Shown here: one piece after another, positions 35,884 to 43,149 of the stretch | How the letters are laid out: every line of letters starts with the position of its first letter | Position numbering within the stretch: the first letter of the stretch is position 1 | Origin: Lacibacter sediminis | Lineage (GTDB): Bacteria; Bacteroidota; Bacteroidia; Chitinophagales; Chitinophagaceae | Reading direction: 5' to 3' | DNA: 64,000 bases | NCBI RefSeq assembly: GCF_014168535.1 | Contig: NZ_CP060007.1 | Coordinates: 3,348,001-3,412,000, forward strand | Program-made: the position numbers and the translations under genes | Notes under the pieces: generated by a model | Told to the model about the DNA's origin: nothing | Database searches by the model: none | What the model saw: only the letters and a program-made list of their open reading frames with translations

Positions 35884-36417
35884 ATGCAAAGCAACCAAAT
35901 GATTCCTGATACCGACTTAATTAGTGGATGCATTTCCGGCGACCGTCGTATGCAGAAAGCGATGTACGACAAATATGCCGGTAAAATGTATGCCGTTTGC
36001 CTCCGCTACATGGGCAATGCCGATGACGCACAGGACATTTTACAGGAAGGATTTGTCAAGATCTTTAAAAACCTGGAACGTTTCAGAGGCGAAGGATCAT
36101 TTGAAGGATGGGTACGACGCATTTTTGTAAATACCGCTATTGAACAGATCCGTAAAAAGAAAACAGACTTATCATTAACAGAGAAAGAAGAAAGTATTGA
36201 ATACAAATCTGTTTCAGCGATTGAAAACATCAATGAAAAGGATTTGCTTAGGATCATTAAAGACTTATCACCAGGTTACAGAAGTGTATTCAACCTTTAT
36301 GTAGTGGAAGGATATAGTCATAAAGAAATTGGCGAATTACTGGGCATCAGCGAAGGCACCAGCAAATCGCAGCTTGCAAGAGCAAGAATGATCTTACAGG
36401 AAAAAATAAAACGCTGA
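35884..36417 (+). CDS. ECF-type RNA polymerase sigma-70 factor
   Basis: This 177-aa protein has region 2 (MYDKYAGKMYAVCLRYMGNADDAQDILQEGFVKIFKNLERF) and region 4 (LSPGYRSVFNLYVVEGYSHKEIGELLGISEGTSKSQLARAR, a helix-turn-helix) with a short linker. This two-domain layout without region 3 is the ECF class. It directs RNA polymerase to a specific set of promoters. The next gene, 12 bp downstream, encodes a single-pass membrane protein that is the likely anti-sigma factor. A strong Shine-Dalgarno sequence precedes the start. Target promoters cannot be inferred here. Confidence 0.93.
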   Translation: MQSNQMIPDTDLISGCISGDRRMQKAMYDKYAGKMYAVCLRYMGNADDAQDILQEGFVKIFKNLERFRGEGSFEGWVRRIFVNTAIEQIRKKKTDLSLTEKEESIEYKSVSAIENINEKDLLRIIKDLSPGYRSVFNLYVVEGYSHKEIGELLGISEGTSKSQLARARMILQEKIKR

Positions 36418-36429
36418 GCTGAATAAATC

Positions 36430-37446
36430 ATGAACGACTCCACTCTTCAACAATTACTTCTGCAAACAGAAGTTGCCCCGCCGGAAATGGTTTGGGAGAA
36501 GATTGCTGTTGATCTTGATGAACTGGAAGCAGATAAACCATTGCAGCAACAGGTAATTCAGCTGGAAGAAGAAGCCCCTGCATTTATTTGGGAACAATTA
36601 CAACCTGCATTAGACGATCTGTCAATTCAAAAAAAAATAAACTCAGTTGAAGAAATTGTTCCTGCATCTGCATGGGAGCAAATTGAACAGCAGTTGAACA
36701 TTGAACAGAACGACGCATACATTGCCGCAACGTTGCAATCAACTGAAGTAACACCACCTGCAACTGCATGGAGCTTCATTGAACAATCATTGGAAGAAAG
36801 CGGGGCGAAAGTAATTTCCATCAACAGAAATTCTACCAAACGTTTTTATCGTATAGCAGCAGCCGCAGCTGTTGTTGGTATTCTTGCATGGGGTGGTTAC
36901 CGTTTGCTGAATAATAATTCAACTACATCAACAACACCAATAAGTATTGCAGCAAATCCAGTTGAAGAGAAGCCTGCCACAACTCCTGCAACAAATTCAC
37001 CCGATACGAATGTAACAGGTACTGAAGAGCCCGCAGTTGCAACAACTAGTCGCACGCAGATCAAAGAACGCATCAAGCAAAAATTAGCTTCACCTGATGC
37101 ATTGGCTTATGTTGAAACTCCTGATCACAGTTTGGAAAATAATGTTGCCTACCAGGGTATTCATCATAAGCAACCCGAGAAAACGAAAGAAACAAATGGC
37201 TTTTCTGAAAGTCAATACTTCATGGTGCTGAACGATAATGGCGAGTTGGTTCGTGTGTCAAAAAAGATCAGCAACCTGAAATGTGCCGGCACAACAACTG
37301 TTGATGCGGCTACCGCACTTCAATCGAAAGATTGTAATGAACAGATCAAACTATGGCGTGAAAAAATGGCGATGGCTGCCGTGCTCTCTGCTTCTGCCGG
37401 TGATATTGATCTGAATGCATTGATCAACAGTACCGATCAACAATAA
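36430..37446 (+). CDS. Putative membrane anti-sigma factor with four N-terminal Trp-motif repeats
   Basis: This 338-aa protein has one membrane helix at ~141-160 (RIAAAAAVVGILAWGGYRLL). The N-terminal ~120 residues contain four repeats of a pattern like 'APPxxxWExIxxxLDE', with tryptophans at 22, 54, 82 and 114 (spacings 32, 28 and 32). There is no HxxxCxxC zinc motif of the classic ZAS anti-sigma fold. The extracytoplasmic part is Thr/Pro-rich and ends in a region with two cysteines. Position directly after the ECF sigma gene and the topology (cytoplasmic N-terminus, then a membrane helix) support an anti-sigma role, but sequence alone does not prove it. Confidence 0.65.
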   Translation: MNDSTLQQLLLQTEVAPPEMVWEKIAVDLDELEADKPLQQQVIQLEEEAPAFIWEQLQPALDDLSIQKKINSVEEIVPASAWEQIEQQLNIEQNDAYIAATLQSTEVTPPATAWSFIEQSLEESGAKVISINRNSTKRFYRIAAAAAVVGILAWGGYRLLNNNSTTSTTPISIAANPVEEKPATTPATNSPDTNVTGTEEPAVATTSRTQIKERIKQKLASPDALAYVETPDHSLENNVAYQGIHHKQPEKTKETNGFSESQYFMVLNDNGELVRVSKKISNLKCAGTTTVDAATALQSKDCNEQIKLWREKMAMAAVLSASAGDIDLNALINSTDQQ

Positions 37447-37464
37447 ACACTTATCAACTTCTTC

Positions 37465-37896
37465 ATGTCACGTATCAAACTCACTTTACCGGAACAGTTT
37501 ACGTTTACCGCAACTATTCCTGTTCGCATTACCGATCTCAACTATGGCAACCATGTTGGTAATGATGCGGTGCTTTCTATCATACACGAAGCAAGAATGC
37601 AGTTCCTCTCCCATCATGGCTTTGCTGAATTGGATTGTGCCGGTGTAGGTTTAATTATGAGTGATGTGGGCATTGAATTTAAAAAAGAAATCTTCTACGG
37701 CGATGTTTTATCGGTGAACATTGCTGCGGTAAACTTTACGTCAGTTGGGTTCGACCTCTATTATCAAATTCTGAACAGAGAGAAAGCAGTTACAGCGTTG
37801 GCAAAAACCGGGATGGTTTGTTACGATTACGGAAAGAAAAAGATTGCAGCGGTTCCGACTGTGGTGAAAGAGAAGTTGGCGAGTGGTGAGAAGTAA
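37465..37896 (+). CDS. Hotdog-fold acyl-CoA thioesterase (4HBT type)
   Basis: This 143-aa protein has the 4HBT active-site region VRITDLNYGNHVGNDAVLSIIHEARMQFL, with the conserved Asp and the Gly-Asn-His-Val turn, and continues with the expected hotdog strands (EFKKEIFYGDVLSVNIAAV). Members hydrolyse acyl-CoA thioesters in the cytoplasm; chain-length preference is unknown. It is the last gene of the five-gene plus-strand run with the sigma and anti-sigma genes, 18 bp after the previous stop. Confidence 0.85.
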   Translation: MSRIKLTLPEQFTFTATIPVRITDLNYGNHVGNDAVLSIIHEARMQFLSHHGFAELDCAGVGLIMSDVGIEFKKEIFYGDVLSVNIAAVNFTSVGFDLYYQILNREKAVTALAKTGMVCYDYGKKKIAAVPTVVKEKLASGEK

Positions 37897-37933
37897 GTGG
37901 TAAATAGGCAATAGACAATTGGCAAAAAAACAC

Positions 37934-38776
37934 TTACTTCATCAACTTAATTTCATTCAAAAGTAAAGCAGCGTAGTTGCTATTGAGTTGTACTAACTCA
38001 TTATATTTCTGTACAGCATCCTGCTTTTTATTTTGCTTTACCTGACAAAGTCCCATATAATAAACAGTGGTTTCAAAACCTGCTTTCAATGTATTGGCTT
38101 TGGTAAGATGAACCATTGCTTCATCGAACCTGTTCAATGAAAAAAGTGAGAAGCCTAATTCGGAATAAGAAAGATAATTCTGTTCTTCAAAGCTGGTTGC
38201 TTTCTGTAAATATGGAACAGCGTCGCTGAATTTTCCGAGATCGTTATAACACCAGCCAATGCGGTAATGTATCTTCTTTTCAGTGCTGTCTAATGACAGT
38301 GCTTTCAGGAAATCGGCCAATGCAGCAGCGGTATTCTTCTTTGCATCTTTATACAAATCACCTCTTGCGATATACACTTTTTCATAATTGGCGTTGAGCT
38401 TGATCACCTGGTTGAAATCAACCAATGCTTCTTCTACCCTGCCCAATTTATATTTCGCAAATCCTGCTTCGTAGAGCGAACGAAAACCTGTTGGTTCTAA
38501 TTTCACGGCCTGCTGAAGAATGGGTAAAGCAATATTGTATTGTCCCAGCTCATTGTAACACCAGCCTAACTCATAATGAGCAGCTGCTAGCGTTGGCTTT
38601 TGTTCAATTGCTTTTTTGAAAAGAGGAATAGCTTCTGTGCATTTACCATCACGGCGAAGCTGACGACCAGCCTGGTAATTTTCTTCGGCTTTATCTGCCT
38701 GTGCAGAAGCTGCCATGAAGCCAAGTAAACTAATGATGAGTATAAAGAGTTTCCTGCACATTGGTTCTGTATTCAA
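37934..38776 (-). CDS. Secreted tetratricopeptide-repeat protein
   Basis: This 280-aa protein has a signal peptide (LFILIISLLGFMAASAQ); a start at Met6 (38761) is equally plausible. The mature part consists of TPR units of ~34 aa, for example AHYELGWCYNELGQYNIALPILQQAVKLEP and IHYRIGWCYNDLGKFSDAVPYLQKA. It is probably a periplasmic protein-protein interaction module. It converges on the thioesterase gene; a text-like repeat (AATAGGCAATAGACAATTGG) lies between them at 37901. Confidence 0.82.
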   Translation of the reverse strand: MNTEPMCRKLFILIISLLGFMAASAQADKAEENYQAGRQLRRDGKCTEAIPLFKKAIEQKPTLAAAHYELGWCYNELGQYNIALPILQQAVKLEPTGFRSLYEAGFAKYKLGRVEEALVDFNQVIKLNANYEKVYIARGDLYKDAKKNTAAALADFLKALSLDSTEKKIHYRIGWCYNDLGKFSDAVPYLQKATSFEEQNYLSYSELGFSLFSLNRFDEAMVHLTKANTLKAGFETTVYYMGLCQVKQNKKQDAVQKYNELVQLNSNYAALLLNEIKLMK

Positions 38777-38809
38777 TCACAATAATAACGGAAGCTGTTG
38801 AAAGATCAT

Positions 38810-39541
38810 TCAACTGTTCCAGATCTTCCAGCTTTCTTCGGCCTGAATCACCAGCATATCTCCTCCATTCTTGATTGCTGCACCATGCTCTTCGGCTAAT
38901 TGCAGAAAAGCTGTTTTTGCAGGGTTGTAAACAAGATCGTAACAGAGATGATGATTGGTGAAGTATTGATAAGGTAATGATGGTTTATCATATACATTCG
39001 GTTGCATACCCAAGGGTGTAGTGTTGATAACTACCTGGTATTGTTGCATAACTGTTTCGTCGATGTCTTCATAACGAAGCATATCATCAGCCTTTCTGCG
39101 GGAAACATATTTGTAGCCGATGCCGATTTGCTTGAGCACCCATACCACGGCTTTTGCAGCACCACCTGTGCCGAGCACCAACGCCTGCTTATGATGTGGT
39201 TTTACAAATGGTTCAAATGATTGACGGAAACCAAGCACATCTGTATTGTAGCCGGTGAGTTGTCCATCTTTGATCTTGATACAATTGCATGCACCAATCT
39301 CCTTCACAGCTTCTGACTGATGGTGAAGAAATGGCAATACTTCTTCCTTGTAAGGAATGGTGACATTGATACCTTCAAGTCCTTCTAGACTTGCAAGTAG
39401 TTGCGGGAACTGATCAATGGAAGAGATAGGATACAATTCATAATTGCAATTGTTGATACCCTCTTCTGAAAATTTTTCTGTGAAATATTTTTTTGAAAAC
39501 GAATGACTCAACGGGTATCCTATCAAACCAAATTGACGCAT
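38810..39541 (-). CDS. aroE: Shikimate dehydrogenase
   Basis: This 243-aa protein reduces 3-dehydroshikimate to shikimate with NADPH in aromatic amino-acid synthesis. Motifs are FGLIGYPLSHSFSKKYF (substrate Ser residues), NVTIPYKEEV with the catalytic Lys, GYNTDVLGF with the catalytic Asp, the nucleotide-binding GTGGAAKAV, and NTTPLGM. It is slightly shorter than the E. coli enzyme (~270 aa). Its ATG overlaps the stop of the upstream ComA-like gene (TAATG), which predicts translational coupling. Confidence 0.95.
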   Translation of the reverse strand: MRQFGLIGYPLSHSFSKKYFTEKFSEEGINNCNYELYPISSIDQFPQLLASLEGLEGINVTIPYKEEVLPFLHHQSEAVKEIGACNCIKIKDGQLTGYNTDVLGFRQSFEPFVKPHHKQALVLGTGGAAKAVVWVLKQIGIGYKYVSRRKADDMLRYEDIDETVMQQYQVVINTTPLGMQPNVYDKPSLPYQYFTNHHLCYDLVYNPAKTAFLQLAEEHGAAIKNGGDMLVIQAEESWKIWNS

Positions 39542-40317
39542 TATGCTTTCTGTTTATCGAGGAACATATGGAAGGTGTCGCCACGTAAACCCAAACGCAT
39601 GGTCTCAAGCGGAATTACTTCTGACGGAGCAATATTCCCAAGGTTCACATTATGACCAACCAATTCAATAAAGTAAAGTTGTTGTGCTTTTTGCGGAGCT
39701 TCCCATATGATCTTTTCTTCAGGGATCTGTGTAAGAATTTCCTGCACCAGACCTTCACGCACTTCACCACTGCCACGATAAATACCCACATTACCGGCTT
39801 CACGGGCTTCAGCAATTACATAAGTAGAACCGGCTTCCAGTTCAGCACGCATCAATTCGATCCATTTATAAGGGGGAATGATGTGCGCTGCATCTTTACT
39901 GCCCACTTCGCTCAACACCGTTCCGTGTTTCGTTAATTTTTCAATGTAACCGCACTTTTCTGCATGTGGAATTTCAATGGAACCATCACTTACTTCCATG
40001 TATGTAACGCCATATTCTTTACAAACGCTGATGTAATCTTCAAACTGGTTACGGATGAGGAATGCCTCAAACAAAGTGCCGCCGAAATAAACGGGAATGT
40101 CGTAAGAAGCATATACATCAAGCTTAGCCCGAAGATTAGGTGTAACGAACGAAGTTCCAAAGCCCAGCTTCACAATGTCCACATGTGGCTCAGCAATGCT
40201 CATAAAGTTCTTAGCTTCTTCAACACTCAGCCCCTTATCCATTACCATTGTAATGCCATGATTGCGGGGTTTCTTATTACGCTCAGGAATCTGTGTAAGG
40301 TTAAAATTCATCGACAT
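39541..40317 (-). CDS. Phosphosulfolactate synthase (ComA) family protein
   Basis: The ORF is open to 40365, but a promoter element at 40336-40343 lies inside that extension, so the start is MSMNFNLTQIPERN at 40317 (258 aa) or MNFNL at 40311. The protein fits the PF02679 phosphosulfolactate synthase family, with a TIM-barrel pattern including HVDIVKLGFGTS, PVYFGGTLFEAFL, TYMEVSDGSIEIP and VIAEAREAGNVGIYR. In methanogens ComA adds sulfite to phosphoenolpyruvate in coenzyme M synthesis. Bacteroidota do not make coenzyme M, so the role here is unknown, perhaps sulfonate metabolism or a related PEP reaction. It is translationally coupled to aroE. Confidence 0.82.
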   Translation of the reverse strand: MSMNFNLTQIPERNKKPRNHGITMVMDKGLSVEEAKNFMSIAEPHVDIVKLGFGTSFVTPNLRAKLDVYASYDIPVYFGGTLFEAFLIRNQFEDYISVCKEYGVTYMEVSDGSIEIPHAEKCGYIEKLTKHGTVLSEVGSKDAAHIIPPYKWIELMRAELEAGSTYVIAEAREAGNVGIYRGSGEVREGLVQEILTQIPEEKIIWEAPQKAQQLYFIELVGHNVNLGNIAPSEVIPLETMRLGLRGDTFHMFLDKQKA

Positions 40318-40335
40318 ACTTTTTTTGATCGTCGG

Positions 40336-40366
40336 CAAAAATAGGGAAGCAACGGCAACCTGCAAT
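40336..40366 (-). promoter_or_regulatory. Candidate promoter of the ComA-like/aroE unit
   Basis: On the minus strand TATTTTTG (40336-40343) is preceded after 19 nt by ATTG (40363-40366), a one-base deviation from the TTTG -33 box. It places the transcript start about 12-18 nt before the chosen start codons. Confidence 0.6.
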
Positions 40367-40404
40367 TACAGATTTACTGACAGTGGTCAAGCCAATGATT
40401 GACT

Positions 40405-41826
40405 TTAAATAAAGCGTGAGCGTTTGTAACGGGCAATAATATCCACAACCTGTGGATGTTGCATCAGTTTAGGCTGCAGTTCAATGAGTTTTTTAATGAG
40501 TTTGGGCGCTTTTGCCATGGCATATTCAAGCTGTGTCATGGCTTGCTTGGTTTTACCTAAGGCAAAAAAGATTGCTGCCCTGTAAAAAATAAATACCGGC
40601 TTGCTTCCCGTTGCTTCGTATGCAGCAAGGGCATATTCATCCGCATTATCCAGCAAATCGGCTTTGAGCATACATTCAAGAATGGCACTCCAGCCTTTTA
40701 CATTTTTGGGTCTTGATTTGATGACATTGGCATAATGCTCAATAGCCGTTTTGTATTCACCTATTTCCACAAGTGCCATGCCCATTGCCAGGTTGTATTC
40801 CGGTTGAGTACGATGGATACGCAATGCCTGTTGCAATTGCTTGATGCCGCTTTCGTATTGAGATTCGTTGATGTAGGTACAGGCGATCTTATAATAAAGT
40901 TTGCTGTCCTCAGGATTCATGTGTGAAGCCTTACGGTAGTGAAACCTTGCCTGCGCATACTGTCCCATCCTGTCGTAACAATAGCCAATTGCTTCATGGA
41001 TCACTTCTTCCGGCCTGCTGAGTTCAAGTACCTTTTCCAGCATTTCAATGGCATCTTTATACTTACGCAGACGGATATACGCATCACCAATGTTGCGGTA
41101 AGCATAATCGAACTTCTCATCAATGGCAATACAGTACATGTATGCATCAATCGACTTCTCATATAGTTTCAATCCCTGGTAAGCGGCGCCAAGGTTGAAC
41201 CAGGCCAGCTCACTGTAAGGATTATCATTAATGATACTGAGGTGAAGTTTGATGGACTCTTCGTTGCGGCCTGTGAAATCGGTCCAGAAGCAGATCTTAT
41301 AAAGGGCTTCTTCGTTGGTAGGTTCTTCTTCCAAAATTAACTTAAGGCAATCGAACACTTTTTCAAATTCCTCGTAGTCATCATACACATCGGCCAGCTC
41401 AAACAATAGTTCCAATCGTTCCTCTCCGTTAAATAACAGCAACCCCTCTTCAAGCAATTCCACAGCTTTCTCCTGTTGATCCAAAGCCAGATAAGCATCG
41501 GTGCGGAGAATAAAAAGGTTGATGTCATTATGGTCGAGGAGTTCTGCCTGATCGAGCGTTTCAAGAGCAGCCTTGTATTGGCGTGTAGCCAGGAGTAAAT
41601 CGGCCTTCTTTACCAGCAAAACAGAAGAATAAGGATAGATCTCAATACCAAGTTCAGCCGCCTGCAATGCCTGCGGATAGTCCTCCTTATCGTCAAAATA
41701 GTCTACGAGTTTTTCAAAACTTTCTTCTTCTAGGAATGATTGCGAACGCCCGTTCTTCAGATTTTCAAAAAGACGCAGCAGTTCCCTGATTTCTTCTTTA
41801 TCGTTTCTGGAGGGGTTTTGTTTCAT
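40405..41826 (-). CDS. Cytoplasmic TPR-repeat protein
   Basis: This 473-aa protein has no signal peptide. It is acidic at the N-terminus (RNDKEEIRELLRLFENL) and then consists almost entirely of TPR-like helical hairpins, for example AWFNLGAAYQGLKLYEKSIDAYMYCIAIDEKFDY and YAYRNIGDAYIRLRKYKDAIEMLEKVLELSRP. This is the long TPR-scaffold type seen in many Bacteroidota. It probably mediates protein-protein contacts; partners unknown. It lies upstream of the ComA-like gene on the same strand but that gene appears to have its own promoter. Confidence 0.85.
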   Translation of the reverse strand: MKQNPSRNDKEEIRELLRLFENLKNGRSQSFLEEESFEKLVDYFDDKEDYPQALQAAELGIEIYPYSSVLLVKKADLLLATRQYKAALETLDQAELLDHNDINLFILRTDAYLALDQQEKAVELLEEGLLLFNGEERLELLFELADVYDDYEEFEKVFDCLKLILEEEPTNEEALYKICFWTDFTGRNEESIKLHLSIINDNPYSELAWFNLGAAYQGLKLYEKSIDAYMYCIAIDEKFDYAYRNIGDAYIRLRKYKDAIEMLEKVLELSRPEEVIHEAIGYCYDRMGQYAQARFHYRKASHMNPEDSKLYYKIACTYINESQYESGIKQLQQALRIHRTQPEYNLAMGMALVEIGEYKTAIEHYANVIKSRPKNVKGWSAILECMLKADLLDNADEYALAAYEATGSKPVFIFYRAAIFFALGKTKQAMTQLEYAMAKAPKLIKKLIELQPKLMQHPQVVDIIARYKRSRFI

Positions 41827-41964
41827 GTAGTTGCGGGTGGGTTACTGTAATTTACCGTCTATTTCATAAAATTTCCTATAGCCATGTAACATTTAGTTAT
41901 CAACACACGTTAATATAATTATAAAATAATGATAGACGGAGAGCGTATTCCAATTATTCATCGT

Positions 41965-41972
41965 TAAATTTG
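41965..41972 (+). promoter_or_regulatory. -7 element TAAATTTG directly before a small exported protein gene
   Basis: TAAATTTG matches TAnnTTTG and ends 7 nt before the ATG at 41980, so the transcript may start at or within a few bases of the start codon (leaderless). Confidence 0.5.
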
Positions 41973-41979
41973 TAATCAA

Positions 41980-42330
41980 ATGACTGCTAAAACAACATAT
42001 CGCCAAAACTTTCTTCGGAACAGTTTACTGATTATGAGCTGTTTTGCTGTTTTTTATTCTGCTTCTTCTGCCACATTTTACAGTGGTGGCGGTAAGAAAA
42101 AGGATAACAAATCAACGCTTACCTCACTTAATCTGAAAAACAACCCACTGAGCCTTCAAAACGGATTCCGTTTCAAGAGTGGCTTTAATTTCTCAACCAG
42201 CAATAACAATAACCTTACCATGAGAGGTAACAGTATTACCTTTCAGAAAGGAAATAACCTGTATGTTTTGCCGGTGAAACAGAAAGTTGTCTTCAGCAAG
42301 TTTAAAGCTCCACAAAAGGAAATCAAATAA
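41980..42330 (+). CDS. Small exported protein of unknown function
   Basis: This 116-aa protein has an N-terminal signal segment (LLIMSCFAVFYSASSA). The mature part is short, Asn/Ser/Lys-rich and probably beta-structured, with alternating patterns such as NNPLSLQNGFRFKSGFNFSTSNN and SITFQKGNNLYVLPV. No family is recognised. A good terminator follows and a -7 element precedes, so it is a stand-alone expressed gene rather than a chance ORF. Confidence 0.7.
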   Translation: MTAKTTYRQNFLRNSLLIMSCFAVFYSASSATFYSGGGKKKDNKSTLTSLNLKNNPLSLQNGFRFKSGFNFSTSNNNNLTMRGNSITFQKGNNLYVLPVKQKVVFSKFKAPQKEIK

Positions 42331-42334
42331 ATTA

Positions 42335-42365
42335 AAAACCCCGATTCATCATCGGGGTTTTCTTT
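42335..42365. terminator. Terminator between convergent genes
   Basis: AAAAACCCCGAT, TCATC, ATCGGGGTTTTCTTTT: 11-bp stem, usable on both strands. It lies between the small exported protein and the minus-strand secreted protein. Confidence 0.88.
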
Positions 42366-42370
42366 TATCA

Positions 42371-43036
42371 TTAATTCTTCCGAATGTCTTTGATCTCTTT
42401 ATAGGTCATTTCACGATAACCTGTTTTTGGGGTGTCGAACATTGCAGCAGGCACCGGATCAAAACTCACTTTATCTGCAATACAGGTTACTTTCATTTTC
42501 CCTAACTCAGATTCATATTCAAGCGGAAAGCCCGGCAGGTTTTTAAACTGTGCACCATAGTCTTTATTCTGAAACACCAGGTCAGTTGTGTAATAAACTC
42601 TGAACGTACTGCCATCTTTCAATTTGGCAATCGCCAGCTTACAGTTGTAACCAAGTATCTTTTTTGTTTCAGTCTGATATTCAAACTGGATGCCTGCATA
42701 TTTACTGTTACGGTCTTCGTAATCATCCTTGGTCATACGAATGAGGATCTTCTGCTCACCATATTCATTCATCACTACTGCATTTCCTTGTCTGGAATCG
42801 TGCAGGGTAATTGTTTTACCCAGAATGCTCGATAACTCTGTACGTGTGTTGATGCCCTTAAAGTAGATCTTCTGCGTAGCACCATCTAACAGGTCTGCAG
42901 CTTTTGTTTCGTTATTCCCTGTATTCACTACAATATTGTAGGTTACAGTTCCCTCACCGTACACCTGCTGTGCACGCAAAGCAGCGAATGGAGCCATCAA
43001 CAATAAGAATAAAGCCGTTCTAAGTAAATTCTTCAT
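42371..43036 (-). CDS. Secreted protein of unknown function (DUF4412/GLPGLI-like beta protein)
   Basis: The frame is open far upstream (43231), but that extension overlaps the yidC terminator. MKNLLRTALFLLLMAPFAALRAQ at 43036 is a clear signal peptide, giving 221 aa. The mature protein is all-beta in pattern (YGEGTVTYNIVV, QKIYFKGINTRTEL, IQFEYQTETKKILGYNCKLAI) and resembles the small Bacteroidota periplasmic proteins annotated as DUF4412 or GLPGLI-like. Function unknown. It follows the yidC terminator on the same strand. Confidence 0.75.
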   Translation of the reverse strand: MKNLLRTALFLLLMAPFAALRAQQVYGEGTVTYNIVVNTGNNETKAADLLDGATQKIYFKGINTRTELSSILGKTITLHDSRQGNAVVMNEYGEQKILIRMTKDDYEDRNSKYAGIQFEYQTETKKILGYNCKLAIAKLKDGSTFRVYYTTDLVFQNKDYGAQFKNLPGFPLEYESELGKMKVTCIADKVSFDPVPAAMFDTPKTGYREMTYKEIKDIRKN

Positions 43037-43102
43037 TTTTTGTGTTTGTTCGATACAGGTTAAAGATATAAAAATAGTATACCAAGTTGCACGTCTGGAA
43101 AA

Positions 43103-43132
43103 CAAAAAACCCCGACGCTTCAGTCGGGGTTG
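43103..43132 (-). terminator. Terminator after yidC
   Basis: On the minus strand AACCCCGAC, TGAAGC, GTCGGGGTTTTTTGTT: a 9-bp perfect stem and T-run, 18 nt after the yidC stop. Confidence 0.9.
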
Positions 43133-43149
43133 TATAGCTTTTGTTAAGA

